A stretch of DNA of 19,302 nucleotides from JANNGC01 sp043758205 (GTDB lineage Bacteria > Verrucomicrobiota > Verrucomicrobiia > Limisphaerales > SIBH01), in assembly GCA_043758205.1 (NCBI GenBank), contig JAYVNY010000171.1, positions 1 through 19,302 of the forward strand. Direction: 5' to 3'. Position numbers and translations under genes: made by a program. Shown here in pieces: positions 6,334 to 13,098 of the stretch (its first letter is position 1; each line of letters starts with the position of its first letter). The notes beneath the pieces were generated by a model that was not told the origin of the DNA, did no database searches, and worked only from the letters and a program-made list of their open reading frames with translations.

Positions 6334-7235
6334 AGGCCGCCGCCACCACTCTCCCAGTCGTGACTATCGGCGCCCGCTCGACTTTCGCCATCTGGTCGGA
6401 CTTGGTGAAGATGCGCCTCACCGTGCTGGTGCTGCTGACGACGCTCGCTGGATTTTACGCCGGGACTGAAGGCGCTACAGATTGGGCGTTGCTCGCGCAC
6501 GCCTTGCTCGGCACCGCGCTGGTCGCGTGCGGCGCGGCGGCCTTGAACCAATGGTGGGAACGGGATCATGACGCGAAGATGCCGCGCACGGAATCGCGTC
6601 CGCTTCCGGCCGGCGAACTCACGCCGTCCACCGTGTTGATCGCGGGCGGATTGCTATCCATCGCGGGGTTGGTGCAACTCGCGCTGTTCGTGAATCTCCT
6701 CACCAGCGTGCTCGGAGCGGTCACGCTGTTGAGCTACGTGCTGGTTTATACGCCCCTCAAACGCATCACGACTTTGAACACGGCCGTGGGTGCGATTCCC
6801 GGCGCGCTGCCTCCGCTCATGGGCTGGGCAGCGGCGCGCGACTCGGTTTCGCGCGAAGGTTGGGCGCTCTTTGCCATCCTCTTCTTTTGGCAATTGCCGC
6901 ACTTCCTCGCCATCGCGTGGCTTTACCGCGACGAATACAAGAACGCCGGTTTCGTGATGCTGCCGGGCTGCGACCCGGACGGCTCGCGCACGGGGCGGCA
7001 GGCCATCAGCCACACGCTGGGTTTGATTCTGGTGAGCGTGTGTCCCGCGCTGTTTGGCACGACGGGGGTGGTTTATTTCTTTGGCGCGCTGGTGCTGGGG
7101 ATGGCGTTTCTCTGGTGTGCGATTCAATTTTCGCGCGACCTGACGCGGGCCCGGGCGCGGCAGCTTTTCTTTGCTTCGATTCTTTATTTGCCAATCCTTT
7201 TCGGGCTGATGGCGCTCGACAAAGTGCGGCATTGA
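6330..7235 (+). CDS. ctaB: Protoheme IX farnesyltransferase (heme O synthase)
   Basis: A 301-residue inner-membrane UbiA-family prenyltransferase that adds a farnesyl group to heme B to give heme O, the substrate of CtaA. The first Asp-rich motif is ALNQWWERDHDAKMPRT (N73, D79, D81) followed by RPLPAGEL. A second conserved region is YTPLKRITTLNTAVGAIPGALPPLMGW (140-166), and LYRDEYKNAGFVMLP (198-212) is the second Asp-containing motif. About nine membrane spans. The open frame extends upstream to 6066 inside ctaA, but the ATG at 6330, overlapping the ctaA stop, gives the normal family length. Confidence 0.94.
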   Translation: MKAAATTLPVVTIGARSTFAIWSDLVKMRLTVLVLLTTLAGFYAGTEGATDWALLAHALLGTALVACGAAALNQWWERDHDAKMPRTESRPLPAGELTPSTVLIAGGLLSIAGLVQLALFVNLLTSVLGAVTLLSYVLVYTPLKRITTLNTAVGAIPGALPPLMGWAAARDSVSREGWALFAILFFWQLPHFLAIAWLYRDEYKNAGFVMLPGCDPDGSRTGRQAISHTLGLILVSVCPALFGTTGVVYFFGALVLGMAFLWCAIQFSRDLTRARARQLFFASILYLPILFGLMALDKVRH

Positions 7236-7238
7236 ACC

Positions 7239-7322
7239 ATGAAAACCGAATCTGCCGTTGACAGGAATTTTCACGGAAAGCTAGTTTCCGTGCTTCGGAA
7301 ATTTCCGGCAGTGAACACATAA
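7239..7322 (+). CDS. Possible 27-residue leader peptide (doubtful)
   Basis: An ATG frame of 27 codons (MKTESAVDRNFHGKL...) starts 3 bases after the ctaB stop and ends with TAA 6 bases before the ctaD ATG. It has no Shine-Dalgarno sequence, signal peptide or known motif. Its second half reads through the CGGAAA/TTTCCG palindromes. It fits the gap between ctaB and ctaD almost exactly, the only reason to note it. Confidence 0.15.
   Translation: MKTESAVDRNFHGKLVSVLRKFPAVNT
7258..7307 (+). promoter_or_regulatory. Candidate internal promoter with paired CGGAAA/TTTCCG palindromes
   Basis: TTGACA at 7258-7263 is a perfect sigma-70 -35 box; TAGTTT at 7282-7287 is a weak -10 box at 18-base spacing. 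Overlapping it are two inverted pairs of the same half-site: CGGAAA/TTTCCG at 7274-7279/7285-7290 (5-base centre, stem extended to 8 bp, 7272-7292), and CGGAAATTTCCG at 7296-7307 (no centre). Such paired operators next to a promoter suggest separate control of ctaD onward, or RNA hairpins in the leader. Confidence 0.4.
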
Positions 7323-7328
7323 CGACCC

Positions 7329-9155
7329 ATGGCTGCGACACATTCGACGACACACACGACGCACGAGGCGCACGCTCATCACGAGCCTGGCTTCATGCGC
7401 CAATACGTTTTCTCGACCGACCACAAGGTCATCGGAATCCAGTATGGCATCACCGCGCTGCTGTTCCTGTTCTTCGGCTTCCTGCTGATGGCGGCGATGC
7501 GCTGGCAGATTGCCTATCCTGGCCAGCCCATTCCGGTCGCGGGAAAAATCATTGGCTGGCTGCTGGGCACGGAGGCGGCGACGATGATTCCCGGCGGCAT
7601 CATGTCGCCGGATCTCTACAACTCTTTTGGCGCGATGCACGGCACGATCATGGTGTTCCTCGCCATTGTGCCGCTGGCCTTTGCCGCTTTCGGCAACTAC
7701 GTGGTGCCGCTGCAAATCGGCGCGCCCGACATGACCTTCCCGCGCATCAACATGGTGAGCTTCCAATGCTTCTTCATGGGCGGCGTGGTGATGCTGGCGA
7801 GCTTCTTCATCCCCGGCGGCGCGGCGCGCTCCGGCTGGACCTCGTATTCTCCGCTGGCCTCGATGGCGGATTTGGCCAACCGCATTGACGGACAAACTTT
7901 CTGGCTGCTCGGCATGGTGCTGCTCATCACGTCGTCGCTGCTGGGCGCGGTGAATTTCATCGCCACCATCATTCAGTTGCGCGCCAAGGGCATGAGTTGG
8001 ATGCGCCTGCCGTTCTTTGTTTGGGCGCAGTTTGTCACCGCGTTCCTGCTGTTGCTGGCCTTCCCGCCGCTCGAAGCCGCCGGCGTGATGCAGCTCATGG
8101 ACAACGTCTTCGACACCAGCTTCTTCCTTCCGACCGGTCTCGTGGTTTCCGGCCAGACGGTGGATGTGAGCGGTGGCGGCAGTCCGTTGCTCTGGCAGCA
8201 TCTGTTCTGGTTCCTCGGACATCCTGAAGTGTACGTTTTGATTCTGCCCGCGATGGGCATCGTGGCGGAAATCATCGCGTGCAACACGCGCAAGCCGCTC
8301 TGGGGCTACAAGGCTCTGGTCCATGCGACGCTGGCCATCGGCTTCCTCTCGTTCATCGTGTGGGCGCATCACATGTATCTGACGGGCATGGGCACGAAGA
8401 TTTCGACGTTCTTCCAAACGACGACGATGATCATTTCGATTCCGTCGGTCATCATTCTCACCGCGCTGTTCCTGTCGCTGTGGGGCGGCTCGATTCGTTT
8501 CAACACGCCGATGCTCTTCGCACTGGCCTTCCTGCCGATGTTCGGCATCGGCGGTCTGACCGGTCTGCCGCTGGGCTTCAACGCGAGCGACATCCTCCTG
8601 CACGACACGTACTATGTCATCGCGCACTTCCATTACGTGGTCGCGCCGGGGACGATCTTCGCGCTCTTTGCGGGCATTTATTTTTGGTTCCCGAAAGCCA
8701 CGGGGCGAATGATGAACGAGGGCTGGGGCCGCGTTCACTTCGTGCTGTCGTTCGTATTCATGAACCTGATTTTCGCCCCCATGTTCCTGCAAGGTCTGGC
8801 GGGCATGTTGCGCCGGATGTCGGACGGTGGAGCGACCTATTCGCTGGCCCAGAACCCCGGCATCCAAGGCGCGCTGAGTGACACCATCATCAACTTGAAC
8901 CATTACGTCTCCATCGCGGCGTGGTGCCTCGGACTCGCGCAGTTGCCGTTCATCATCAACTTCTTCTGGAGCATCAAGAACGGGAAGAAGGTCACGTCGG
9001 ACAATCCGTGGCAGTCCACGACGCTGGAATGGCAGACGCCCACGCCGCCGCCGCACGGGAATTTCGACAAGGCGCCCGAGGTGTTTCGCGGCCCGTACGA
9101 CTACAGCGTCCCCGGCGCGAAGACGGACTACACGCCCCAGAACCAACCTAATTAA
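7329..9155 (+). CDS. ctaD: Cytochrome c oxidase subunit I (aa3-type)
   Basis: A 608-residue, 12-span catalytic subunit of the heme-copper oxygen reductase. Ligands: H104 and H435 (low-spin heme a), H433 (heme a3), H298, H347, H348 (CuB), Y302 (cross-linked Tyr in GHPEVY). E300 and GHPEV place it in the A1 type. D-channel residues D134, N123, N141 and N209 are present, as are H425 and D426 at the Mg site. The K-channel is altered: the Lys of Paracoccus (K354, motif PTGIK) aligns without gaps to I376 (motif PSVII), and S291 aligns to A313. The N-terminus is His-rich (about residues 5-18), possibly metal-binding; the C-terminal 50 residues are a soluble Pro-rich tail. ATG at 7329; no Shine-Dalgarno sequence seen. 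Confidence 0.96.
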   Translation: MAATHSTTHTTHEAHAHHEPGFMRQYVFSTDHKVIGIQYGITALLFLFFGFLLMAAMRWQIAYPGQPIPVAGKIIGWLLGTEAATMIPGGIMSPDLYNSFGAMHGTIMVFLAIVPLAFAAFGNYVVPLQIGAPDMTFPRINMVSFQCFFMGGVVMLASFFIPGGAARSGWTSYSPLASMADLANRIDGQTFWLLGMVLLITSSLLGAVNFIATIIQLRAKGMSWMRLPFFVWAQFVTAFLLLLAFPPLEAAGVMQLMDNVFDTSFFLPTGLVVSGQTVDVSGGGSPLLWQHLFWFLGHPEVYVLILPAMGIVAEIIACNTRKPLWGYKALVHATLAIGFLSFIVWAHHMYLTGMGTKISTFFQTTTMIISIPSVIILTALFLSLWGGSIRFNTPMLFALAFLPMFGIGGLTGLPLGFNASDILLHDTYYVIAHFHYVVAPGTIFALFAGIYFWFPKATGRMMNEGWGRVHFVLSFVFMNLIFAPMFLQGLAGMLRRMSDGGATYSLAQNPGIQGALSDTIINLNHYVSIAAWCLGLAQLPFIINFFWSIKNGKKVTSDNPWQSTTLEWQTPTPPPHGNFDKAPEVFRGPYDYSVPGAKTDYTPQNQPN

Positions 9156-9169
9156 CGCTCAGGACATTC

Positions 9170-10123
9170 ATGGAAATCCCCTACACCGTCGCCCCGCGCA
9201 AGGATACCGGGCTGTATAACGCCAAGGTCGGCATCTGGCTCTTCCTCGCCTCGGAAGTCATGCTCTTCGGCGCGCTCTTCTCCTCCTATGTGCTGCTGCG
9301 CGTGGGCGCGCCCTTCTGGCCGAAAGGCTTGCTGAACATCCCCATCGGCACCTTCAACACCTGGGTGCTCATCACCTCGTCCGTCACGGTCGTGATGTGC
9401 TGGGCGAATTTGAAGCTCGGCAATTTCAACCGGGCGCGCGTCTATCTCGGCCTGACCATTCTCTGTGCGATGGGTTTCGTGGGCATCAAGAGCTACGAAT
9501 ACAACGAGAAATTTATCCACTACACCGTGCGCTTCACGAACGACGTGGCCGCCACCGCCTTCCTCAAGGAAGCCTACGGCCAGGACGACGAGGCCACCCG
9601 AGCCGGCGTCTTCGCCAACACCTACGGCGTGCCGGACTCGAAAGTCGTGGCGAAGAACAAGCAGTTGCCCGAGGTGCGCTTCCTGGAATTCACCGGCCAC
9701 CTCGAAGGCAACCCGCACTTCGTCAGCCTCAAGAAGCTCAAGGAGAAGAACGCCGAGTCCTTCGTCTTCATTGCCGACCCGCTGAACCAGGGGAAAAAGG
9801 AACACGGAGCGGAAGGCGCAGCCAAGCACGACACCGCGCACGAGCACAAGCCGGTCACGGTCAAGATGAGCGACGTCGTCTATCTCTCGGCCTACACGCC
9901 GCAGCGCAGCACGTACTTCGCGATTTACTTCACGCTCACCGGCCTGCACGCCGCGCACGTCATCGGCGGTGCGCTCGTGATGACCTACCTGTTCTTCACC
10001 GGCCGTCGCTGGTGGCAGAAGGCGCCGGAGCAATACATCAACCGCATCGAGGTCGCCGGCCTGTTCTGGCATTTCGTGGACCTGGTCTGGATTTTTCTCT
10101 TCCCCGTGCTCTATCTGCTCTAA
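9170..10123 (+). CDS. ctaE: Cytochrome c oxidase subunit III with large soluble insertion
   Basis: A 317-residue membrane subunit. Five spans: about 20-43, 62-82, 90-108, 248-276 and 295-316. Family motifs include LFLASEVMLFGALFSSY (E29), LTGLHAAHVIGG (255-266) and LFWHFVDLVWIFLFPVLY. Five-span subunit III is normally about 190-210 residues. Here residues about 112-246, between spans 3 and 4, are an additional hydrophilic segment of about 130 residues containing HFVSLKKLKEKNAESFVFIADP and a His-rich stretch around 212-227. The insertion has no recognisable domain. The gene follows ctaD by 14 bases, with CAGGAC as a possible ribosome binding site. Confidence 0.92.
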   Translation: MEIPYTVAPRKDTGLYNAKVGIWLFLASEVMLFGALFSSYVLLRVGAPFWPKGLLNIPIGTFNTWVLITSSVTVVMCWANLKLGNFNRARVYLGLTILCAMGFVGIKSYEYNEKFIHYTVRFTNDVAATAFLKEAYGQDDEATRAGVFANTYGVPDSKVVAKNKQLPEVRFLEFTGHLEGNPHFVSLKKLKEKNAESFVFIADPLNQGKKEHGAEGAAKHDTAHEHKPVTVKMSDVVYLSAYTPQRSTYFAIYFTLTGLHAAHVIGGALVMTYLFFTGRRWWQKAPEQYINRIEVAGLFWHFVDLVWIFLFPVLYLL

Positions 10124-10132
10124 GGAAATTTT

Positions 10133-10462
10133 ATGGGCGACCATTCATCACCTGAACAACTCAAGAAGGACATCCGCGTTTATCTCGCCATCTTCGGCGC
10201 GCTCCTCGCGGGCACCGTGCTGACGGTGTGGCTGTATTACATCCACATCCCGAACGTGAAGGTCACCATCGCCATCGCGCTGCTGGTGGCCTCGGTGAAA
10301 TCCTTCCTCGTGGCCGGCTACTTCATGCACTTGCTCTCCGAGAAGAAGGTCATCTACGCCACGCTCTGCGCGACCGCGTTCTTCTTCGTCGCGCTGATGG
10401 GTCTCACGCTCTGGGCCATGCATGACTTCCCGGCCTTCACCAGCGTCTTCGGGAACCAATAG
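10133..10462 (+). CDS. ctaF: Cytochrome c oxidase subunit IV (COX4_pro type)
   Basis: A 109-residue protein with three membrane spans (about 17-36, 43-66, 73-95). The core VASVKSFLVAGYFMHLLSEKK matches the prokaryotic subunit IV family, where the conserved K-x-FLVAxxFMHL segment lies in the second span. It stabilises the oxidase core and is not catalytic. A good ribosome binding site, AAGGA, lies about 8 bases before the ATG. It starts 9 bases after ctaE. Confidence 0.9.
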   Translation: MGDHSSPEQLKKDIRVYLAIFGALLAGTVLTVWLYYIHIPNVKVTIAIALLVASVKSFLVAGYFMHLLSEKKVIYATLCATAFFFVALMGLTLWAMHDFPAFTSVFGNQ

Positions 10463-10464
10463 CC

Positions 10465-10671
10465 ATGTCACTCAAGGCTCTCCACGTCGTTTTCATTGTC
10501 GCCTCCATCGTGCTGGCCTTCGGGTTCGGCGCGTGGTCGCTCAATGAATTCTACCACGGCGAGCCGCGCATCAATCTCTGGTTCGGCATCGGCTCGATTG
10601 TCGCGGGCCTGGCGCTCGTGGTCTATGGCCGCGTCGTGCTGAAGAAATTGAAACACATCAGCTATCTGTGA
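10465..10671 (+). CDS. Small two-span membrane protein of the oxidase cluster
   Basis: A 68-residue protein with two membrane spans (about 6-26 and 38-58), joined by a short loop NEFYHGEPRINLWF, and a basic C-terminus (GRVVLKKLKHISYL). I do not recognise a named family. Start ATG 2 bases after the ctaF stop; its own stop overlaps the GTG start of the next gene (GTGA, 10668-10671). Its position between subunits IV and II suggests an accessory subunit or assembly factor (inference). Confidence 0.7.
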   Translation: MSLKALHVVFIVASIVLAFGFGAWSLNEFYHGEPRINLWFGIGSIVAGLALVVYGRVVLKKLKHISYL

Positions 10672-11012
10672 GGACGCTTCGCTTCAAATCCGAAGGCCGA
10701 ATGTCGAATGCCGAACACCCGGTGACCGCCGGGCGTAAGCGCGCCGCCGTCCTTCGTCATTCGTCATTCGTCATTCGTCATTTCCTGCTGCTGGCGTTGC
10801 TGTGTGCGCCCTGCGCGGCCCACGCCTGCGCGGTCTGCTTCGGCAACAGCGACTCGCAAATGGCCAAGGGCATGCTCGCGGGCGTGTTCGTCCTCCTCTT
10901 CGTCGTGCTCTCCGTGCTCGGCGGGTTCGTCGCCCTCTTTGTCCATATTGCGCGCCGCTCGGCGGCGGCTGCGCCCGAACAATCATCCACTGAAACTGAA
11001 GGCTTAAAGTAA
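10668..11012 (+). CDS. Small exported/membrane protein with CxxCxG motif
   Basis: A 114-residue frame beginning with GTG at 10668 in a GTGA overlap with the previous stop; an ATG at 10701 is an alternative start. Residues about 37-53 are a signal-peptide core (HFLLLALLCAPCAAHA), followed by CAVCFGNSDSQMAKG (C54, C57) and one membrane span (about 70-93), then a short soluble tail. The Cys pair just after the export signal suggests a periplasmic metal or redox site; I believe similar small proteins occur beside oxidases in related bacteria, but cannot name the family. The N-terminal 30-35 residues are encoded by two 7-bp arrays. The stop shares its last base with the ctaC ATG (TAATG). Confidence 0.65.
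   Translation: MRTLRFKSEGRMSNAEHPVTAGRKRAAVLRHSSFVIRHFLLLALLCAPCAAHACAVCFGNSDSQMAKGMLAGVFVLLFVVLSVLGGFVALFVHIARRSAAAAPEQSSTETEGLK
10689..10780. repeat. Two facing heptamer arrays
   Basis: Left array, 10689-10716: TCCGAAG, GCCGAAT, GTCGAAT, GCCGAAC. Right array, 10753-10780: TTCGTCA four times exactly. The reverse complement of the right unit (TGACGAA) matches the left unit in six of seven bases after phase shift (17 of 21 over the best three units), so the arrays could fold into a stem with a 36-base loop. The right array encodes the SSFVIRHF stretch that opens a signal peptide. Confidence 0.85.
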
Positions 11013-11782
11013 TGACCAAGAACTTTTTTGGCACCCCACTCATCGTCTCCAACCACGGCGCGGGCCTGGACGAGCTGACGTGGTACATCCACATCCTGAT
11101 GGCGGTGCTGTTCGTCGGTTGGGCCGGCTACTTCATCCACGCGCTCATCAAATTTCGCGCCTCGAGCAGTCCCAAGGCCGATCACGTCGGCGTCCGCAAT
11201 CATCTCTCGACCTGGGTGGAAATTGGCGTGGCCGTGACCGAGGGCGTGCTCTTGCTTGGTTTCGCCGTGCCGCTCTGGGCGAGCAGCGTTTCCAAATTTC
11301 CCGCCGAAAACCAGTCCGTGGTCATTCGCGTGACCGGCAAGCAGTTCAATTGGCTGGCACGTTATCCCGGCACCAACGGCGTCTTCGGCAAACAAGATGT
11401 CCGCTACGTCACCTCCGCCAATCCGCTCGGCCTCGACCCCGACGACGTGAACGGCAAGGACGACATCATGATGCAGAACAGCGAAGTCGTGGTGCCGGTC
11501 AACACCAACGTCATCATCCACATCAGCAGCATGGACGTGATTCACAGCTTCAAGGTGTTTCCGATGCGCGTGAACCAGGACGCGATTCCGGGCATGAGCA
11601 TTCCCGTCCATTTCCAGCCGAACACCGTGGGCCGTTACCCGATCAACTGCGCGCAACTCTGCGGCCTCGGCCACGCCTCCATGCGCGGCGAGCTTAAAGT
11701 GGTGACGCCCGAGGAATACGTCGCGTGGCTCGCCAGCAAGGCCGGCTCCGGCGGCACGCCGGGTAAGAACGAGTTCGAGTAA
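11012..11782 (+). CDS. ctaC: Cytochrome c oxidase subunit II (CuA)
   Basis: A 256-residue protein with two membrane spans (about 24-46 and 68-90) and a periplasmic cupredoxin domain (about 100-235) that takes electrons from a c-type cytochrome or copper protein. CuA ligands: H178 (VIHSFKVFPMRVNQDAIPGM), C213, C217, H221 and M224 (CAQLCGLGHASM). The residue between the cysteines is Q215 rather than the usual Glu that also ligates Mg/Mn. No CxxCH follows, so this is not a fused caa3 subunit. No lipobox or cleavable signal peptide is evident. It comes after subunits I, III and IV, an unusual place, and overlaps the previous stop by one base. Confidence 0.94.
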   Translation: MTKNFFGTPLIVSNHGAGLDELTWYIHILMAVLFVGWAGYFIHALIKFRASSSPKADHVGVRNHLSTWVEIGVAVTEGVLLLGFAVPLWASSVSKFPAENQSVVIRVTGKQFNWLARYPGTNGVFGKQDVRYVTSANPLGLDPDDVNGKDDIMMQNSEVVVPVNTNVIIHISSMDVIHSFKVFPMRVNQDAIPGMSIPVHFQPNTVGRYPINCAQLCGLGHASMRGELKVVTPEEYVAWLASKAGSGGTPGKNEFE

Positions 11783-11795
11783 GTGCGCGGGAGTC

Positions 11796-11809
11796 CAAGC
11801 TTCAGCTTG
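11796..11809. repeat. Short palindrome between ctaC and sco
   Basis: CAAGCTTCAGCTTG: 6-bp arms around TC, in the 58-base gap between ctaC and the SCO gene. No T-tract follows. It could be an RNA stability hairpin or a member of a dispersed repeat family. Confidence 0.35.
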
Positions 11810-11840
11810 TCCGGCTGTCGCGAAATGAAACGAGCCTGAC

Positions 11841-12500
11841 TTGAACTCCACCGAATCTCGGCCCACGAAAAAACCCGGTCACGGGGTTGAGTGGGTGGTC
11901 TGGTGCGCGCTCGCCATCACCATTGTTGTCATCGCCGTCGCTTTCGTTCGGACGCGGGTTCAAGAAGGCACCTTGCGCGTTCCGCTTTCTGAATTGGGCC
12001 GCGTTCCGGAGTTCACCCTCACCAACCAATCCGGCCAGACCGTTTCCCTGAGCAATCTTCTCGGTCAGGTCTGGGTCACGGACGTGATTTTCACGCGCTG
12101 CCCGATGAGTTGCGAGCGCATGACGCAGCGGATGCAGACGTTGGCGAAGCAAATCCCCGCGCGCCTGCCGGTGAAGTTCGTTTCCATCACCACCGATCCG
12201 GGCTTCGACTCGCCCGCCGTGCTGACGAAGTACGCCGTGCGCCACGAAGTGGATTCGAGCCGCTGGCATTTTCTCACCGGGATCAAAAGCAACGTCTATC
12301 AACTCAGCGTGGCCGGGCTGAAGTTCGCCATCCTCGACAACACCAACACGGTCGTGCCCGACGATCTGTTTCTGCACAGCACGCACTTCACCGTCGTGGA
12401 CAAGCGCGGCTACATTCGGGGCGTGTTCGAGGGGACCGAGGACGAAGATCGTCGCCAACTTCTCCTCGCCGTCAAAAAGCTGGCCCGCGAGAAAAACTGA
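11841..12500 (+). CDS. sco: SCO1/SenC-type copper chaperone
   Basis: A 219-residue protein anchored by one N-terminal span (about 18-36) with a periplasmic thioredoxin-like SCO domain (about 50-215). Copper ligands are C87 and C91 (RCPMSCERM) and H179 (LHSTHFTVVD). DVIFTRCPMSC and VKFVSITTDPGFDSP are typical SCO strands. It delivers copper to, or reduces, the CuA site of CtaC, whose gene is immediately upstream. The start is TTG at 11841; no in-frame ATG exists before the CxxxC motif, so the rare start is needed to include the membrane anchor. Confidence 0.9.
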   Translation: MNSTESRPTKKPGHGVEWVVWCALAITIVVIAVAFVRTRVQEGTLRVPLSELGRVPEFTLTNQSGQTVSLSNLLGQVWVTDVIFTRCPMSCERMTQRMQTLAKQIPARLPVKFVSITTDPGFDSPAVLTKYAVRHEVDSSRWHFLTGIKSNVYQLSVAGLKFAILDNTNTVVPDDLFLHSTHFTVVDKRGYIRGVFEGTEDEDRRQLLLAVKKLAREKN

Positions 12501-12507
12501 AAACAGT

Positions 12508-12939
12508 ATGACCACCAGCGACCTTCCTGCTCTCAACGCCACCCTGAACGCCCTCAGCACGGTGTTCCTCACGCTCGGTTTCATCTTCATCAAGCGCGGG
12601 CAGAAGATCGCGCACCGCAACTGCATGATTACCGCCGTCATCACCTCGGCGATCTTCCTCGTCTTCTACGTGCTGCACAAAATCCTCGTGCGCGGAGTCC
12701 ACACGCCGTTTGGAGGCGAAGGCTTCATCCGCACGGCGTATTACGTCATGCTCATCTCGCACATCATCCTCGCGATGGCGATTGTCCCGCTCGTGTTGAT
12801 CACGCTGAACCGCGGCTTGAAAGAACGCTGGGAGCACCACAAGAAAATCGCCCGCTGGACGTGGCCGCTCTGGATGTATGTCTCCGTGACCGGTGTGCTC
12901 GTCTATTTCATGCTCTACCAGTGGTTCCCGGCGAAGTAG
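12508..12939 (+). CDS. DUF420 membrane protein (YozB/CtaM-like)
   Basis: A 143-residue protein with four membrane spans (about 11-29, 38-59, 77-100, 118-138). It matches the DUF420 family, with histidines in the membrane region (KIAHRNCM, YVLHKILV, LISHIILA and the EHHKKIARWTWPLWMYVSVTGVLVY segment) that could bind heme or metal. Staphylococcal CtaM belongs to this family and is needed for heme-copper oxidase activity, so an assembly role is likely. Last gene of the cluster, 7 bases after sco; a convergent inverted repeat follows. Confidence 0.85.
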   Translation: MTTSDLPALNATLNALSTVFLTLGFIFIKRGQKIAHRNCMITAVITSAIFLVFYVLHKILVRGVHTPFGGEGFIRTAYYVMLISHIILAMAIVPLVLITLNRGLKERWEHHKKIARWTWPLWMYVSVTGVLVYFMLYQWFPAK

Positions 12940-13067
12940 CACCGCCGAGCCGGGAAGGACGCCGAGAAAGAGCGGAACTGGAAACTGCGGGCCGATCACC
13001 AAATAGTGGGCAGTAACCAAGGGAAAGAAAGGTGGTCTTCTCTGCGCCCTTCCCGTCTCGGCGGTGC
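12939..13067. repeat. Long inverted repeat between convergent genes
   Basis: 20-base arms 12939-12958 and 13048-13067 are reverse complements with one mismatch; weaker pairing continues inward for about 12 more bases (GACGCCGAGAAAG against the complement of CTTCTCTGCGC). It starts at the last base of the DUF420 stop and lies before the end of the convergent DUF1501 gene. It may act as a two-way terminator or be a mobile palindromic repeat. No other feature is seen in 12940-13098. Confidence 0.7.
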
Positions 13068-13098
13068 CTTCCGGGTCACATCTACTTCATGGTTCCGG

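Noticed and set aside
7281..9146. A 621-codon open frame antisense to ctaD
   Set aside because: It is a shadow frame, very rich in Arg, His, Glu and Gln, caused by high GC at third codon positions of ctaD. It has no start signal or motif.
9152..10144. A 330-codon minus-strand frame opposite ctaE
   Set aside because: It is an antisense shadow of subunit III with no family motif.
10778..11866. A 362-codon minus-strand frame opposite ctaC
   Set aside because: It is an antisense shadow; ctaC on the other strand has all CuA ligands.
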